Part shown: in pieces, positions 7,905 through 16,220 of the stretch
Layout of the letters: the number at the start of each line of letters is the position of its first letter
How positions within the stretch are numbered: position 1 is the first letter of the stretch
Assembly: GCA_035443185.1 (NCBI GenBank)
Contig: DAORRV010000038.1
Coordinates: 1-31,212, forward strand
DNA: 31,212 nucleotides
DNA from: UBA2330 sp035443185
GTDB taxonomy: Bacteria; Bacteroidota; Ignavibacteria; Tepidaquicellales; Tepidaquicellaceae
Reading direction: 5' to 3'
The notes under the pieces: model-generated
Told to the model about the DNA's origin: nothing
The model's database searches: none
What the model saw: the letters and a program-made list of their open reading frames with translations, nothing else
Made by a program: the position numbers and the translations under genes

Positions 7905-10643
7905 TTAAGGTCTGACAATTCCAACAAAATTAAAAGTGTTATTATCTGCAAAAGTTATATCTGCAAGATCAACTGTTCCATCTCCATTCAAATCTGTCTG
8001 TACATATCCGGTTAAGAAATTTGATATATCATTATCAATAGATCCAAGATCAACAATATCAATATTACCGTCATTGTCAGTATCACCTGAATATAAACCA
8101 TATTTATTCACAGGAAAATTATCTACCTGTACCATATTATTTCCAAATGCCATTGCTTGAGAATTTGTAAAATCATAACTGAATGCATTACCCTGAGTGA
8201 CAGATTCACCACCTGCTTTACTCCAGGTCTCAATTGAATTTCTGTGTTTCATTACAATATAATAATTTCCGGAAGCTACATTATTGAATGCAAAATTTCC
8301 GCTGAATGTAATGTCATTTATAACTGCATTTGAGGAATCAATTAAATTATAAGGTGACGAAGAATTTCTTATGTATGCTGATACTGTATCTGTATAATTT
8401 AATTTATTTAAACCTGCATTAAAATATCCCTCAGGTATAACTTTGATATCAGCAAAAATAAAATTACTCAACTGTAATTCAAAGACACCTCTGCCATGAG
8501 TACCAATTCTTAATTTGTTTGTAGCTTTGTGATGATCAAGATGCATCGCTACTGTATTTGGAAGTCCGTTTGCAAGCTCCTGCCAGGTCTGTCCATAATT
8601 ATGTGTAACAAATACTCCAACATCCGATCCAATGAAATATACACTTGTCGGATATCCCGGATGATAAATTACAACTGTGTTAACAGGGGAGTCAGGAAGA
8701 TTTCCTGTAATATTTATCCATGAAGCACCGGTGTTTGTAGTTTTATAAACCTTACCTGAACCAAATCCTGAATTAGTAATTACTGCCACATTTGAAGAAT
8801 CAGGATGTACTTCAATTCCTGTAATTGTATTTCCTGATAAACCTGAAGAAGCATTGGAAAAATTCACTCCATTATTAGTAGATCTGTATAGTGTTCCTCC
8901 CGATGAAGCATATATTACATTTCCTGTTCCGCTGCTGATAGCCATTTCCCTGATTGTTCCGCTTGTTCCGGAAGAGATTGATGACCAGCTTGCTCCCCAG
9001 TTTGTAGATCTGAATACACTTTGTCTTGCAGTATAAAAAATTCCAGATGTACTTGGATGTGAAAGTAACGGACCTACCCAGCTTCCTGAACCAGAAAGTC
9101 CTGACGTCGCTGAACTAAAACTCGACCCGCCGTTTGAAGATCTGAATACTCCGTTATTCTGTGTTTCTCCTAATATATAATTATTGTTCTGTGAATGAAA
9201 ACAAACTTCACCACCGTCACCGCCGTAAGCACCTGTCCAGTTTATTGAACCTGTAGTTCTCTGTGTTCCGTTATCCTGAGTACCGCCTAAAATGTGATTT
9301 GCATTGGAAGGATCCGATGCAATTCTGTAAAACTGTGTAAGTGTCTGATCAGTGTTCATGTTTGTCCAGTTCGAACCGTAATTAGTTGACTTCCATATAC
9401 CGCCGTCATTTATACAAACCATCTGAGCAGGATCTATCGGATGAAAATCAACATTATGCTGATCGACATGCACTCCGCCTCCGCTGTATCCGTTTGTGAT
9501 GTTGGTAAAGTTTGTAGCACCGCCGTTTGTAGTCCTCCAGACATCTACAGCTCCGACATAAGCATAATTAGGATTGTGCGGATTTACGTGCATATAAAAA
9601 TCATACCATGCCTGTCCGCCGTCGAAGTTCTGACCAACAGCAATCTGGGAAAAAGTTAATCCTGCATCAGTTGATTTATAAACAAAAATCGAAGGAGATT
9701 GATGTCTGGCATGATATATAATATTTGGTGAAGTCCTGCAAATGGCAATATGATTTCGTGTACCCATAGAGATCGCTCCGCTTGAATTAAATGAAACACC
9801 TCCGTTTGTAGAAATTCGGTATCCGATCCCGCTGCCGACTGCATATGCTGTATCTCCTGTCGGAGAAAATACTACATCATCAGCTCTGCCTGAATTTAAA
9901 AGTGTCCAGCTTACACCCGCATTTGTACTTCTGTAAATTCCGCCCGATACTCCGACATTGGATTTTAAACCCATCGTCGCAATTAATTCATTACTGTGTC
10001 CGGGACGAATCACTATTTTAGAAAACAAACTGAAAGATCCGAGTCCTGAAGTATAATTTGTCCATGTAACTCCGCCGTCTGTTGATTTCAAAAGTCCTCT
10101 GCCGTAATATGAAGCTGCACTGTATGTGGCTTCACCGGTACCGTAATATATAATATTCGGATCATCAGGGTCAATCGCTATTGTACCGGAAGCAAGAGAA
10201 ACTTCATTGTCACTCATTGCTGACCAGTTATTACCACCGTTAATTGTTTTCCATACTCCGCCGAATGCTGTACCTGTGTATATAATATTCGGATCATATG
10301 GATGATATTTTACTGTAACCATTCGTGAAGTAATATTAGAATAGCTGAAATAGAATCCTGTCTTAGGACCAATATTCTGCCATGAATCAAAAATACCTGT
10401 CATTGAAAATCCATATTGAGATTTCATTTCTTCTTTTTGATTTAATGCTTTTTCATATGCGTCGGCAGGTATATAATTATTGGGATACATTCTCTGTTCA
10501 TAAAACCATTTGTCTCGCTGAAAGGCATTTCTGCTTTTTGTAACTTCATCTGCAGCATCATAAGGATTATTTGGTATCTGAAGATCTTGTGAGTGACTGT
10601 AGAAAGGGATTAAGAGAAAAATAAGAATTAATAAAGTTTTCAT
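7905..10643 (-). CDS. Exported Asp-box (sortilin/Vps10-like) propeller protein with C-terminal dockerin-like module
   Basis: A 912-residue exported protein. Residues 1-18 are a signal peptide (cleavage SHS|Q). Residues of about 70-720 hold about 12 Asp-box motifs (for example STDGGVTW, STNAGVSW, STNWGASW) with recurring P-x-D/N-P-N-I/V-x-Y strands (HPYDPNIIYTGT, DPDDPNIIYYGT), typical of large two-lobed Vps10/xyloglucanase-like propellers. From about 735 it carries the same beta-module as the 175-2676 protein (KHRNSIETWS), with two calcium-loop-like segments at 854-865 (DTDNDGNIDIVD) and 884-895 (DLNGDGTVDLAD), 30 residues apart in both proteins. It ends FVGIVRP without a PNPFNP sorting domain. 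No glycosidase catalytic residues were identified, so the ligand or substrate is unknown. Confidence 0.88.
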   Translation of the reverse strand: MKTLLILIFLLIPFYSHSQDLQIPNNPYDAADEVTKSRNAFQRDKWFYEQRMYPNNYIPADAYEKALNQKEEMKSQYGFSMTGIFDSWQNIGPKTGFYFSYSNITSRMVTVKYHPYDPNIIYTGTAFGGVWKTINGGNNWSAMSDNEVSLASGTIAIDPDDPNIIYYGTGEATYSAASYYGRGLLKSTDGGVTWTNYTSGLGSFSLFSKIVIRPGHSNELIATMGLKSNVGVSGGIYRSTNAGVSWTLLNSGRADDVVFSPTGDTAYAVGSGIGYRISTNGGVSFNSSGAISMGTRNHIAICRTSPNIIYHARHQSPSIFVYKSTDAGLTFSQIAVGQNFDGGQAWYDFYMHVNPHNPNYAYVGAVDVWRTTNGGATNFTNITNGYSGGGVHVDQHNVDFHPIDPAQMVCINDGGIWKSTNYGSNWTNMNTDQTLTQFYRIASDPSNANHILGGTQDNGTQRTTGSINWTGAYGGDGGEVCFHSQNNNYILGETQNNGVFRSSNGGSSFSSATSGLSGSGSWVGPLLSHPSTSGIFYTARQSVFRSTNWGASWSSISSGTSGTIREMAISSGTGNVIYASSGGTLYRSTNNGVNFSNASSGLSGNTITGIEVHPDSSNVAVITNSGFGSGKVYKTTNTGASWINITGNLPDSPVNTVVIYHPGYPTSVYFIGSDVGVFVTHNYGQTWQELANGLPNTVAMHLDHHKATNKLRIGTHGRGVFELQLSNFIFADIKVIPEGYFNAGLNKLNYTDTVSAYIRNSSSPYNLIDSSNAVINDITFSGNFAFNNVASGNYYIVMKHRNSIETWSKAGGESVTQGNAFSYDFTNSQAMAFGNNMVQVDNFPVNKYGLYSGDTDNDGNIDIVDLGSIDNDISNFLTGYVQTDLNGDGTVDLADITFADNNTFNFVGIVRP

Positions 10644-10831
10644 TTTCTTATATTTGATTTTAATTTAAAAGTAGAATTTTGATTATTAGCAAATAACAAA
10701 TTTAATCTTAAATTTATATTTAAAAATAATTCTGATTTTATATAATGGTTTTATCAATATTTAATTAAATCCAGCAGAGAATTTTCCTTCTCAAGACAAC
10801 AATATGATTTTGCGGGCGAATCGAAGCTATC

Positions 10832-10955
10832 CCCGAATCCATGACAAGAATTTCTAAGCATCACAAACCGTAAATTCGGAGATTGCTTCGCCTGAATATC
10901 ACAGGCTCGCAAAGACATTTCATTTTTGGGATTGCTGCACTCAAATGAATTCGGG
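10832..10955. repeat. Structured intergenic repeat-like element (REP/MITE-like)
   Basis: The element is bounded by an imperfect inverted repeat (CCCGAATCCAT at 10832-10842 with ATGAATTCGGG at 10945-10955, 10 of 11 pairing). It contains an inner hairpin in which TTGC/GCAA and GCCTG/CAGGC (10883-10894 with 10902-10912) pair around a small internal loop. The sequence is markedly GC-richer than its flanks, and the GATTGCTTCGCCTG...GGCTCGCAAAGAC style is reminiscent of dispersed palindromic repeats in other bacterial genomes. It sits in the 409-bp gap 10644-11052 and no second copy is in the window. The 10644-10831 part is otherwise featureless and AT-rich apart from the upstream region of the 10643 start. 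Confidence 0.5.
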
Positions 10956-10966
10956 TTTGCAAATAC

Positions 10967-11006
10967 AAAAAAAAATCCCGCAGAGAAAATTTAATAACTG
11001 CGGGAT
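10967..11006 (-). terminator. Strong intrinsic terminator of the 11053-14580 gene
   Basis: A perfect 9-bp stem (ATCCCGCAG at 10975-10983 with CTGCGGGAT at 10998-11006) has a 14-nt loop, followed on the minus strand by nine T (plus-strand A run 10967-10975). It shares the word CTCTGCGGGATTTTTTT with the terminator at 23106-23141. Confidence 0.92.
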
Positions 11007-11052
11007 AAATTATAATCTTTAAAATTCTTAATTCCGAATTTTTATTATTTAA

Positions 11053-14000
11053 TTATTTTAGAAGTATCATACGTCTCGTCTGAACAAAACTTCCGGACTC
11101 TATTTTATAAAAATACATTCCGCTTGCAAAGTTTGATCCGTTGAAATCAACTCTATAATTACCTGCCTGCTTATTCTCATTTACAAGTGTAATTACTTCC
11201 TTTCCTAAAATATCATAAACTTTCAAAGTAACTAATCCATCTTTAGGTAATGAGAAATTTATATTGGTAACAGGATTAAACGGATTTGGATAATTCTGCG
11301 CAAGTAAATATTGTGACGGAATCCCTGTCTGAACATTCTGAATGCCTACCGTTCCGACATTAAATTTTAATTTTACATTCTTGACAGGAGTCGCAGGATC
11401 ATTACTTTCTATTTGCAGGAAACCATTATATATTCCCTGAGATAAAGTAGAAGAATTAAAATCAATATTTACATTTTGATTTCCACCCGGATCTATAATA
11501 CCTGTAACTGGATTCTCCGTGACCCAGTGTAATCCTTTTTCAATTTTTATGGCAAGATTATCATGAATATACGGTGTATTGAATGCAACCTGTAAAGCAT
11601 CTGTACCTGTAGAATTTTCTATACCGACAGTTGCCGAATTTACAGGATCGTTCATAGTAAGATATTGAAAATAAATTCTACCGTCTGAGTACAGCATTAC
11701 CTGATAAGTATATGGACCACCTGTTGAGAAATGAGGTGCATCTTTATATTCAATTATAAATCTGTTACTGGATGCATCATTAAAATAAAATACCTGACCT
11801 CCGTTTCTCAGATCATGATCATCCCAAAAAGGAAAAAGAGCATTATCAGGTTCTATAGTAGATGGTATCGCAATATTATTGTATTCATTTGAAGTGCTTG
11901 CAATGTCAAATCCCATCCAGCCGTTCGTACAGATCTTTAGCTGTGTATAGTCGGTACCGTAAAAATTAAAATTAAATGGAATCGGAATGATCACTGATCC
12001 GTCATCAGCAGTACCACTTGTCCAGTTCGTGATCTGAGTTCCTATTGTAGAAATTTCAAACCAGTCAAAGACAGGTCCGCCCGGCTCATCACTGTCTATC
12101 CATCTATAACCAAAATTATCCGGACCGCCCATTCCGTCTGTCACATCCTGACCATGATAAATATCCGCAGATCCTTTAGTCAGGATTGACTGCTGAAGGT
12201 TTAGTTCATTATCAATTTTAAATTCAGATCTGATAAAAAGATTATCCAGTGCTGCAGGAGATTCTGAAATAAACCAGTCAAGCGAAAATTGCCCGGTATT
12301 TCCAATGATAAGATTTGTAGAAAAGTTTTGTCCTAATAATACATTCACAATAATCGAATCTGCAGATGAAGAAACAGTCGGCGGAAATCCTCTTCGTAAA
12401 TTAATATTATAAGTCTGTGTCGAAGCGAGTGAATCACCTGCACTATATCCATAAACTCTCCACTGCCCGGTTGATGAATCGCCTACATTTATACCAATTC
12501 CTGCCAGAGCTGAGTCGATCTGTGAATTTCTTAATGTAAGTGAAGGATCAAAGCTGTTGTTGTCAGCATTAATTCTTAATTTTATATTTGACAGATTACT
12601 AAAATCCGGAGATGCATAAAGCCATTTATAATTTACTGCCTGTCCGGAATTTGACCAGCTGAAATTTACAGTGTCAGAATTTGTATTTAAAGAAAGAATA
12701 GTTGTATTATTCACAGGAGAAATTAAACTAAAAGGACTAAGTACCGGTACTCCTCTTTTCAAAGTAATCGTCCTTGATCCGTTTGCTGCTTTCAATGAAT
12801 CATCTGTCTGATTATTTCTAAATGCCCACACATCCCACTGACCGACAAGTGAGTCGCCTTGATTTAGACCAAGTGATGAAAGCATATTATCAAGCTGACC
12901 AAGAGTCATTGATAAAGTATTTGTATTAGAATTAACTGAAAGTAATCTTGGATTTGTAGTCGGACTTCCAAAAATCCATTTATAGGATGAAGTTGAAGAA
13001 GATGTATCCCAGTCAAAAGTAAAATTAGTTGTACTGTTTTGTAAAGTGGAAATCCTTGTTCCTGCCGGAGGAGCAGTTAGATTAAATGAATTTAAAGGAT
13101 AAGTTGAGATCAGAACCGGTGCAGTCCAGGCATTATATATCCCTGAGAAATTATCCATCCAAATAGGAAAAAGATTGCCATTACTTGAAGTCATCCCAAT
13201 ATAATCTCCCTGATATCCTGTAGCAATTCCTGCAACCCCGATAGACTGTGGTTTAAATCTGTGATCACTTACCTGAATATCCGACCATGAATTTCCTCCA
13301 TCTAATGATCTTGAAATATAAACTTCCGATGAGTCTGATTGAGTATATCTGTCATCATAATAAACTATGTTCACTCCACCTGCTTCATCGACTCGAATTG
13401 CCGGGAACCACTGAAACTTTCCGTTATTAATTGGATCCTGATTTACTCTGATACCCGGAGACCATGTCGTGCCGCCGTTTGAAGATCTGTGCATAATAAT
13501 ATCAGGATCAGAACCTGCGGGAGAAATATTTTTCTCTGAAGCAACAGTATATATCCAGCCGTTCCTGACACCACCGCTTCTGTCAACATCAATTCTTGGA
13601 AAACCATTAACTCTTATACTGGACTTTGATGAGAAAATTCCTCTGATACCATTCATGTCGTATGCATTTTCAGTTACTGTCCAGTTTACGCCGCCGTCAG
13701 TAGATCTTCCAAATCCTGCAAAGTCTTCTGTAAATGGAACCCCGGCAACCGGTGCAGCCCAGATAACATAAACTTCTCCGTTTGGACCTGTTCTTATATC
13801 ACATCCCTGTGAATAATGTCCTGAAGGAGGAGTGTTTATCTGCTGAGGAGTTGACCATGAAACTCCGCCGTTTGTAGTATATGAAATATCAATTGGCGGT
13901 GATCCTGATGTAAACAATGACCAGACACAATATGATCTTCCATAATAAGGACTGGTGGGGGAGTCATCTGTCCCTGCAAGATTTTTATCCTGAGATCCGG

Positions 14001-14580
14001 AAGCTATTGTATAATTTGATGACCATGTCGATCCGTTATCTGTAGAATAATTTCCAAACATCCCCGAAGTACTGAATCCAAGATGTGTCTGAATAAATGT
14101 TCCGTTCTTATCTATTGTGATACCGGGGTCTCCGCCCTGATTTGGAACCGGTGCTCCTCCGGCTAATTTCATTGTATCAGAGCCGCCCCATGTAATGCCG
14201 CCATCAGTAGATACATACACACCTTCACTAATAAAAAGAGTACCTGTATTATTAAAAGCATTTGAAGATCCAAACAATATCATTGGATTTGTAGGATGCC
14301 TGACTATATCAACTTCACTTTGATAACTGTTAGTCCTCGGCAATACTCTTATATTAGGTGAAACTGAAATTACCTCATAAGGAGTCTTTACATGACGGGT
14401 CTCTGTATTTGGATTTGTGAAATCATAGACCTGTGGAAGTACTGCAGAATTTATTACTCCCGGATCATATAGATTTGTTGAAAAATTATTGCTCCATTTC
14501 TCTGACTCGGGATTTTTTTGTCCGGTAATTATAAAAAATACTATAATAAGGACAGGAATTAATATAAATAATTTTCTCAT
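11053..14580 (-). CDS. T9SS type A cargo: Asp-box propeller, Ig-like repeats, Hydin-like domain split by a nidogen-like insert
   Basis: An 1175-residue exported protein, paralogous over its first 700 or so residues to the 4409-7549 protein: same hydrophobic start ending TGQK, same six Asp-box sialidase-like propeller (STDGGITW, STDGGVNW, SLDGGNSW) and same two Ig-like repeats starting near 495 and 617. It then diverges. Residues of about 735-770 look like the first strands of an Abnormal-spindle/Hydin-type Ig domain (GNTGQFSLDWFIS). Residues of about 835-1000 form a nidogen/PEP-CTERM-like sandwich (FNFNFYGTDYTQLKICTNGW, LFPFWDDHD, TVGIENSTG). Residues of about 1005-1085 look like the remaining Hydin strands (IDPGGNQNVNIDF, ESNDPATPVKNVKL). 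It ends in a type A sorting domain (AQNYPNPFNPVT to RRMILLK). A surface protein is predicted; the ligand is unknown. Confidence 0.9.
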   Translation of the reverse strand: MRKLFILIPVLIIVFFIITGQKNPESEKWSNNFSTNLYDPGVINSAVLPQVYDFTNPNTETRHVKTPYEVISVSPNIRVLPRTNSYQSEVDIVRHPTNPMILFGSSNAFNNTGTLFISEGVYVSTDGGITWGGSDTMKLAGGAPVPNQGGDPGITIDKNGTFIQTHLGFSTSGMFGNYSTDNGSTWSSNYTIASGSQDKNLAGTDDSPTSPYYGRSYCVWSLFTSGSPPIDISYTTNGGVSWSTPQQINTPPSGHYSQGCDIRTGPNGEVYVIWAAPVAGVPFTEDFAGFGRSTDGGVNWTVTENAYDMNGIRGIFSSKSSIRVNGFPRIDVDRSGGVRNGWIYTVASEKNISPAGSDPDIIMHRSSNGGTTWSPGIRVNQDPINNGKFQWFPAIRVDEAGGVNIVYYDDRYTQSDSSEVYISRSLDGGNSWSDIQVSDHRFKPQSIGVAGIATGYQGDYIGMTSSNGNLFPIWMDNFSGIYNAWTAPVLISTYPLNSFNLTAPPAGTRISTLQNSTTNFTFDWDTSSSTSSYKWIFGSPTTNPRLLSVNSNTNTLSMTLGQLDNMLSSLGLNQGDSLVGQWDVWAFRNNQTDDSLKAANGSRTITLKRGVPVLSPFSLISPVNNTTILSLNTNSDTVNFSWSNSGQAVNYKWLYASPDFSNLSNIKLRINADNNSFDPSLTLRNSQIDSALAGIGINVGDSSTGQWRVYGYSAGDSLASTQTYNINLRRGFPPTVSSSADSIIVNVLLGQNFSTNLIIGNTGQFSLDWFISESPAALDNLFIRSEFKIDNELNLQQSILTKGSADIYHGQDVTDGMGGPDNFGYRWIDSDEPGGPVFDWFEISTIGTQITNWTSGTADDGSVIIPIPFNFNFYGTDYTQLKICTNGWMGFDIASTSNEYNNIAIPSTIEPDNALFPFWDDHDLRNGGQVFYFNDASSNRFIIEYKDAPHFSTGGPYTYQVMLYSDGRIYFQYLTMNDPVNSATVGIENSTGTDALQVAFNTPYIHDNLAIKIEKGLHWVTENPVTGIIDPGGNQNVNIDFNSSTLSQGIYNGFLQIESNDPATPVKNVKLKFNVGTVGIQNVQTGIPSQYLLAQNYPNPFNPVTNINFSLPKDGLVTLKVYDILGKEVITLVNENKQAGNYRVDFNGSNFASGMYFYKIESGSFVQTRRMILLK

Positions 14581-15235
14581 TAAGGATTTCCTTTATATAT
14601 AAATAATAAAAATATTTCTGTTAAAGTATTTAGTTCGAATGAAGAAATTGAAAATAAAGTTCACAAGAATTTATTTTAGGTGTTAATAAATTTTAATTAA
14701 AATAAATTAAATGTTTTTAGTACTGAATAATTTTTTATAAATTAATTTAATCAATTGTTAAATTCAATTTCCTAATTTCTTTGAAAGTTGAACATGAATA
14801 TTCTGTAAAATAGTTTTTTCTTAGTCACTTTTTGTTAAAAGATTTTTACTGTTGAATAAAATTAAGAATTATTTTTCGAAAATATTTTTTTTATTTAGTC
14901 TGAATTTTTCCAAAAAATTTTATTGTTGAAAAAATTAAGATTAAATTTTCAAAATAAATATTTTTCTTTTATGAGGAAATATTTTATTTGCTGAAAATAA
15001 ATTAAAATTATATTTCAGATCTGTTGCTGTTTATTTTTAAAACACATTGAAAAAATATTATTAACGACGCGCAGACCCTTTGTTTACAGATGTTTGCAGG
15101 AAAGTCTCATTTTTATTTTTTAATAAAATTCAAAATTAATTTTTGAAAATAAATTAAATCAATATTTTTTTGTTAAAATCACAATCTGAATTTTGTGATG
15201 ATCGTAAAAAAAAATCTTCATGCAAATTAATATAA
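14581..15235. other. Extremely AT-rich non-coding stretch with degenerate repeats
   Basis: No open frame of gene length is visible between the divergent starts at 14580 and 15301. The DNA is very AT-rich and contains degenerate direct repeats: TTTTACTGTTGAATAAAATT near 14845 recurs as TTTTATTGTTGAAAAAATT near 14918, about 73 bp apart, and related A/T blocks (AAAATAAATTAAA-like) occur near 14700, 14994 and 15145. A short GC-richer island (ACGACGCGCAGACCC, about 15064-15078) stands out. No DnaA-box cluster or tRNA was recognised. It includes the upstream region of the minus-strand gene starting at 14580. Confidence 0.6.
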
Positions 15236-15266
15236 TTGATGTTTTAAGTTAATAACTTTATATTTG
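15236..15266 (+). promoter_or_regulatory. Putative Bacteroidota-type promoter for the Lys/Ala-repeat gene
   Basis: TATATTTG (15259-15266) fits the Bacteroidota -7 consensus TAnnTTTG. It is preceded 20 nt upstream by TTG (15236-15238), matching the partial -33 element. The expected transcript would begin about 30 nt before the ATG at 15301. This is a motif match only. Confidence 0.45.
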
Positions 15267-15300
15267 TAAGAATTTTTTTAACTAAATAAAAAAAAATAAA

Positions 15301-15549
15301 ATGGCTAAAAAAGTTTTACCAACTAAAAAAGCAGCAGTAAAAAAAGCAGCAGTAAAAAAAGCAGTAGTTAAAAATGCTGTTAAAAAAGCTGCAGTAAAAA
15401 AAGCTGTTAAAAAAGCAGTAGTAAAAAAAGCTGTTAAAAAAGCAGTAGTTAAAAATGCTGTTAAAAAAGCAGCAGTAAAAAAAGCAGTAGTTAAAAAAGC
15501 TGTTAAAAATGCTGCAGTAAAAAAAGCTGTTAAGAAAGCTTTAAAATAA
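15301..15549 (+). CDS. Lys/Ala-repeat, histone-H1-like protein
   Basis: An 82-residue protein composed almost only of Lys, Ala and Val, built from repeats of A-V-K-K-A (with K-N-A variants) after the start MAKKVLPTKK. There are no acidic residues and no hydrophobic core, so it should be strongly basic and disordered or helical, like bacterial histone-H1-like proteins and the tails of AlgP/HctB-type proteins. The likely role is non-specific nucleic-acid binding or nucleoid compaction, inferred from composition alone. The DNA is a degenerate tandem repeat of GCTGTTAAAAAAGCA-like units, so length variation between strains would be expected. The ATG at 15301 is the only sensible start, with a TAnnTTTG promoter candidate upstream and a strong terminator at 15650-15685. 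It is separately transcribed from the peptide gene that follows. Confidence 0.82.
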   Translation: MAKKVLPTKKAAVKKAAVKKAVVKNAVKKAAVKKAVKKAVVKKAVKKAVVKNAVKKAAVKKAVVKKAVKNAAVKKAVKKALK

Positions 15550-15649
15550 ACTTAACGGTTATTGATTTGTAAAAGCAATAAAACTGATTAAAAAATCTTA
15601 ACAGTAAAAAATTCATAACAGATATTTATTCAGTATTTTTATATTATTT

Positions 15650-15685
15650 CACCTTCTGCTTGAAATTAAAGTAGAAGGTGTTTTT
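15650..15685 (+). terminator. Strong intrinsic terminator after the Lys/Ala-repeat gene
   Basis: A 12-bp stem with one G-T pair (15650-15661 with 15669-15680; CACCTTCT/AGAAGGTG core) has a 7-nt loop and is followed by TTTTTATTTG. It separates the 15301 gene from the peptide gene at 15847, so the latter should have its own promoter within 15686-15846. Confidence 0.88.
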
Positions 15686-15846
15686 ATTTGATCTGTAAAA
15701 TTGATCTGAAGATCTTCCCGAATATTTTAATCAATGTTTTTCGGTAAAGAATAATTGTTGTTACTGAATATGTTAATTGAAAAAGCGTTTGAAATTAGTT
15801 AAGTTGTACCCGTTAATGATATATTATTTACAAACTAAAATTATTT

Positions 15847-16161
15847 ATGAGCGAAGTAAAGCAAACTTCACACACAATATTCCCACCGGCAGGTTCATGG
15901 AATAATGCAGGAGAGAAATCTCATTCAATATTCCCGCCAGCAGGTTCATGGAATTCGGCAAGTGAAAAGTCACATTCGATTTTTCCACCGGCTGGATCTT
16001 GGGATAATGCAAGTGAGAAATCACATTCGATTTTCCCACCTGCAGGGTCGTGGGATTGTGCTGCAGAAAAGTCTCATTCAATTTTTCCACCGGCAGGTTC
16101 ATGGGATAATGCTTCTGAAAAGTCGCACTCAATTTTTCCACCCGCCGGATCCTGGAAATAA
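15847..16161 (+). CDS. Six-repeat peptide, candidate multi-core RiPP precursor
   Basis: A 104-residue peptide: a 7-residue start (MSEVKQT), then five full copies of a 17-residue unit (consensus SHSIFPPAGSWDNASEK) and a sixth truncated copy ending SWK. The octapeptide IFPPAGSW is identical in all six copies; the linker after Trp varies (NNAGEK, NSASEK, DNASEK, DCAAEK, DNASEK). Across the six octapeptides every base difference is a synonymous third-position change, so this frame is coding and the core is under purifying selection. There is no signal peptide. The gene is followed by an intrinsic terminator and then by two radical SAM genes on the same strand, the classic layout of a repeat-containing RiPP precursor with its maturases. 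The leader is very short, so enzymes may recognise the repeat or linker itself. It could instead be a structural or ligand-binding repeat peptide. I know of no named family matching it. Confidence 0.85.
   Translation: MSEVKQTSHTIFPPAGSWNNAGEKSHSIFPPAGSWNSASEKSHSIFPPAGSWDNASEKSHSIFPPAGSWDCAAEKSHSIFPPAGSWDNASEKSHSIFPPAGSWK
15868..16158 (+). repeat. 51-bp in-frame tandem repeat (5.7 copies) inside the peptide gene
   Basis: Copies start at 15868, 15919, 15970, 16021, 16072 and 16123 (the last is 36 bp). Each encodes SH(S/T)IFPPAGSW plus a six-residue linker, except the last, which ends with Lys. The copies are contiguous, with no unique spacers, so this is not a CRISPR array. Confidence 0.95.
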
Positions 16162-16183
16162 TGATGTAACTTAGTTTTTTATT

Positions 16184-16220
16184 AAAGTCCCGTTCATGAA
16201 AATTGACGGGACTTTTTTTT
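16184..16220 (+). terminator. Intrinsic terminator between the repeat peptide and the first radical SAM gene
   Basis: A perfect 10-bp stem (AAAGTCCCGT at 16184-16193 with ACGGGACTTT at 16206-16215) has a 12-nt loop and runs into eight T (16213-16220). It sits 22 nt after the peptide stop codon and 25 nt before the radical SAM ATG at 16246. Partial readthrough here would give abundant peptide and less enzyme. Confidence 0.9.

Noticed and set aside
15064..15078. Replication origin or tRNA remnant around the GC island in the AT-rich block.
   Set aside because: No DnaA-box cluster and no cloverleaf or T-loop sequence could be recognised.
15868..16158. CRISPR-like array.
   Set aside because: The units are contiguous and coding, with no unique spacers and no cas genes.
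15845..16174. Other open frames over the repeat peptide (minus strand 15845-16141; plus strand 15905-16174).
   Set aside because: A 51-bp repeat without stops keeps several frames open at once. Only the frame starting at 15847 shows synonymous third-position drift.
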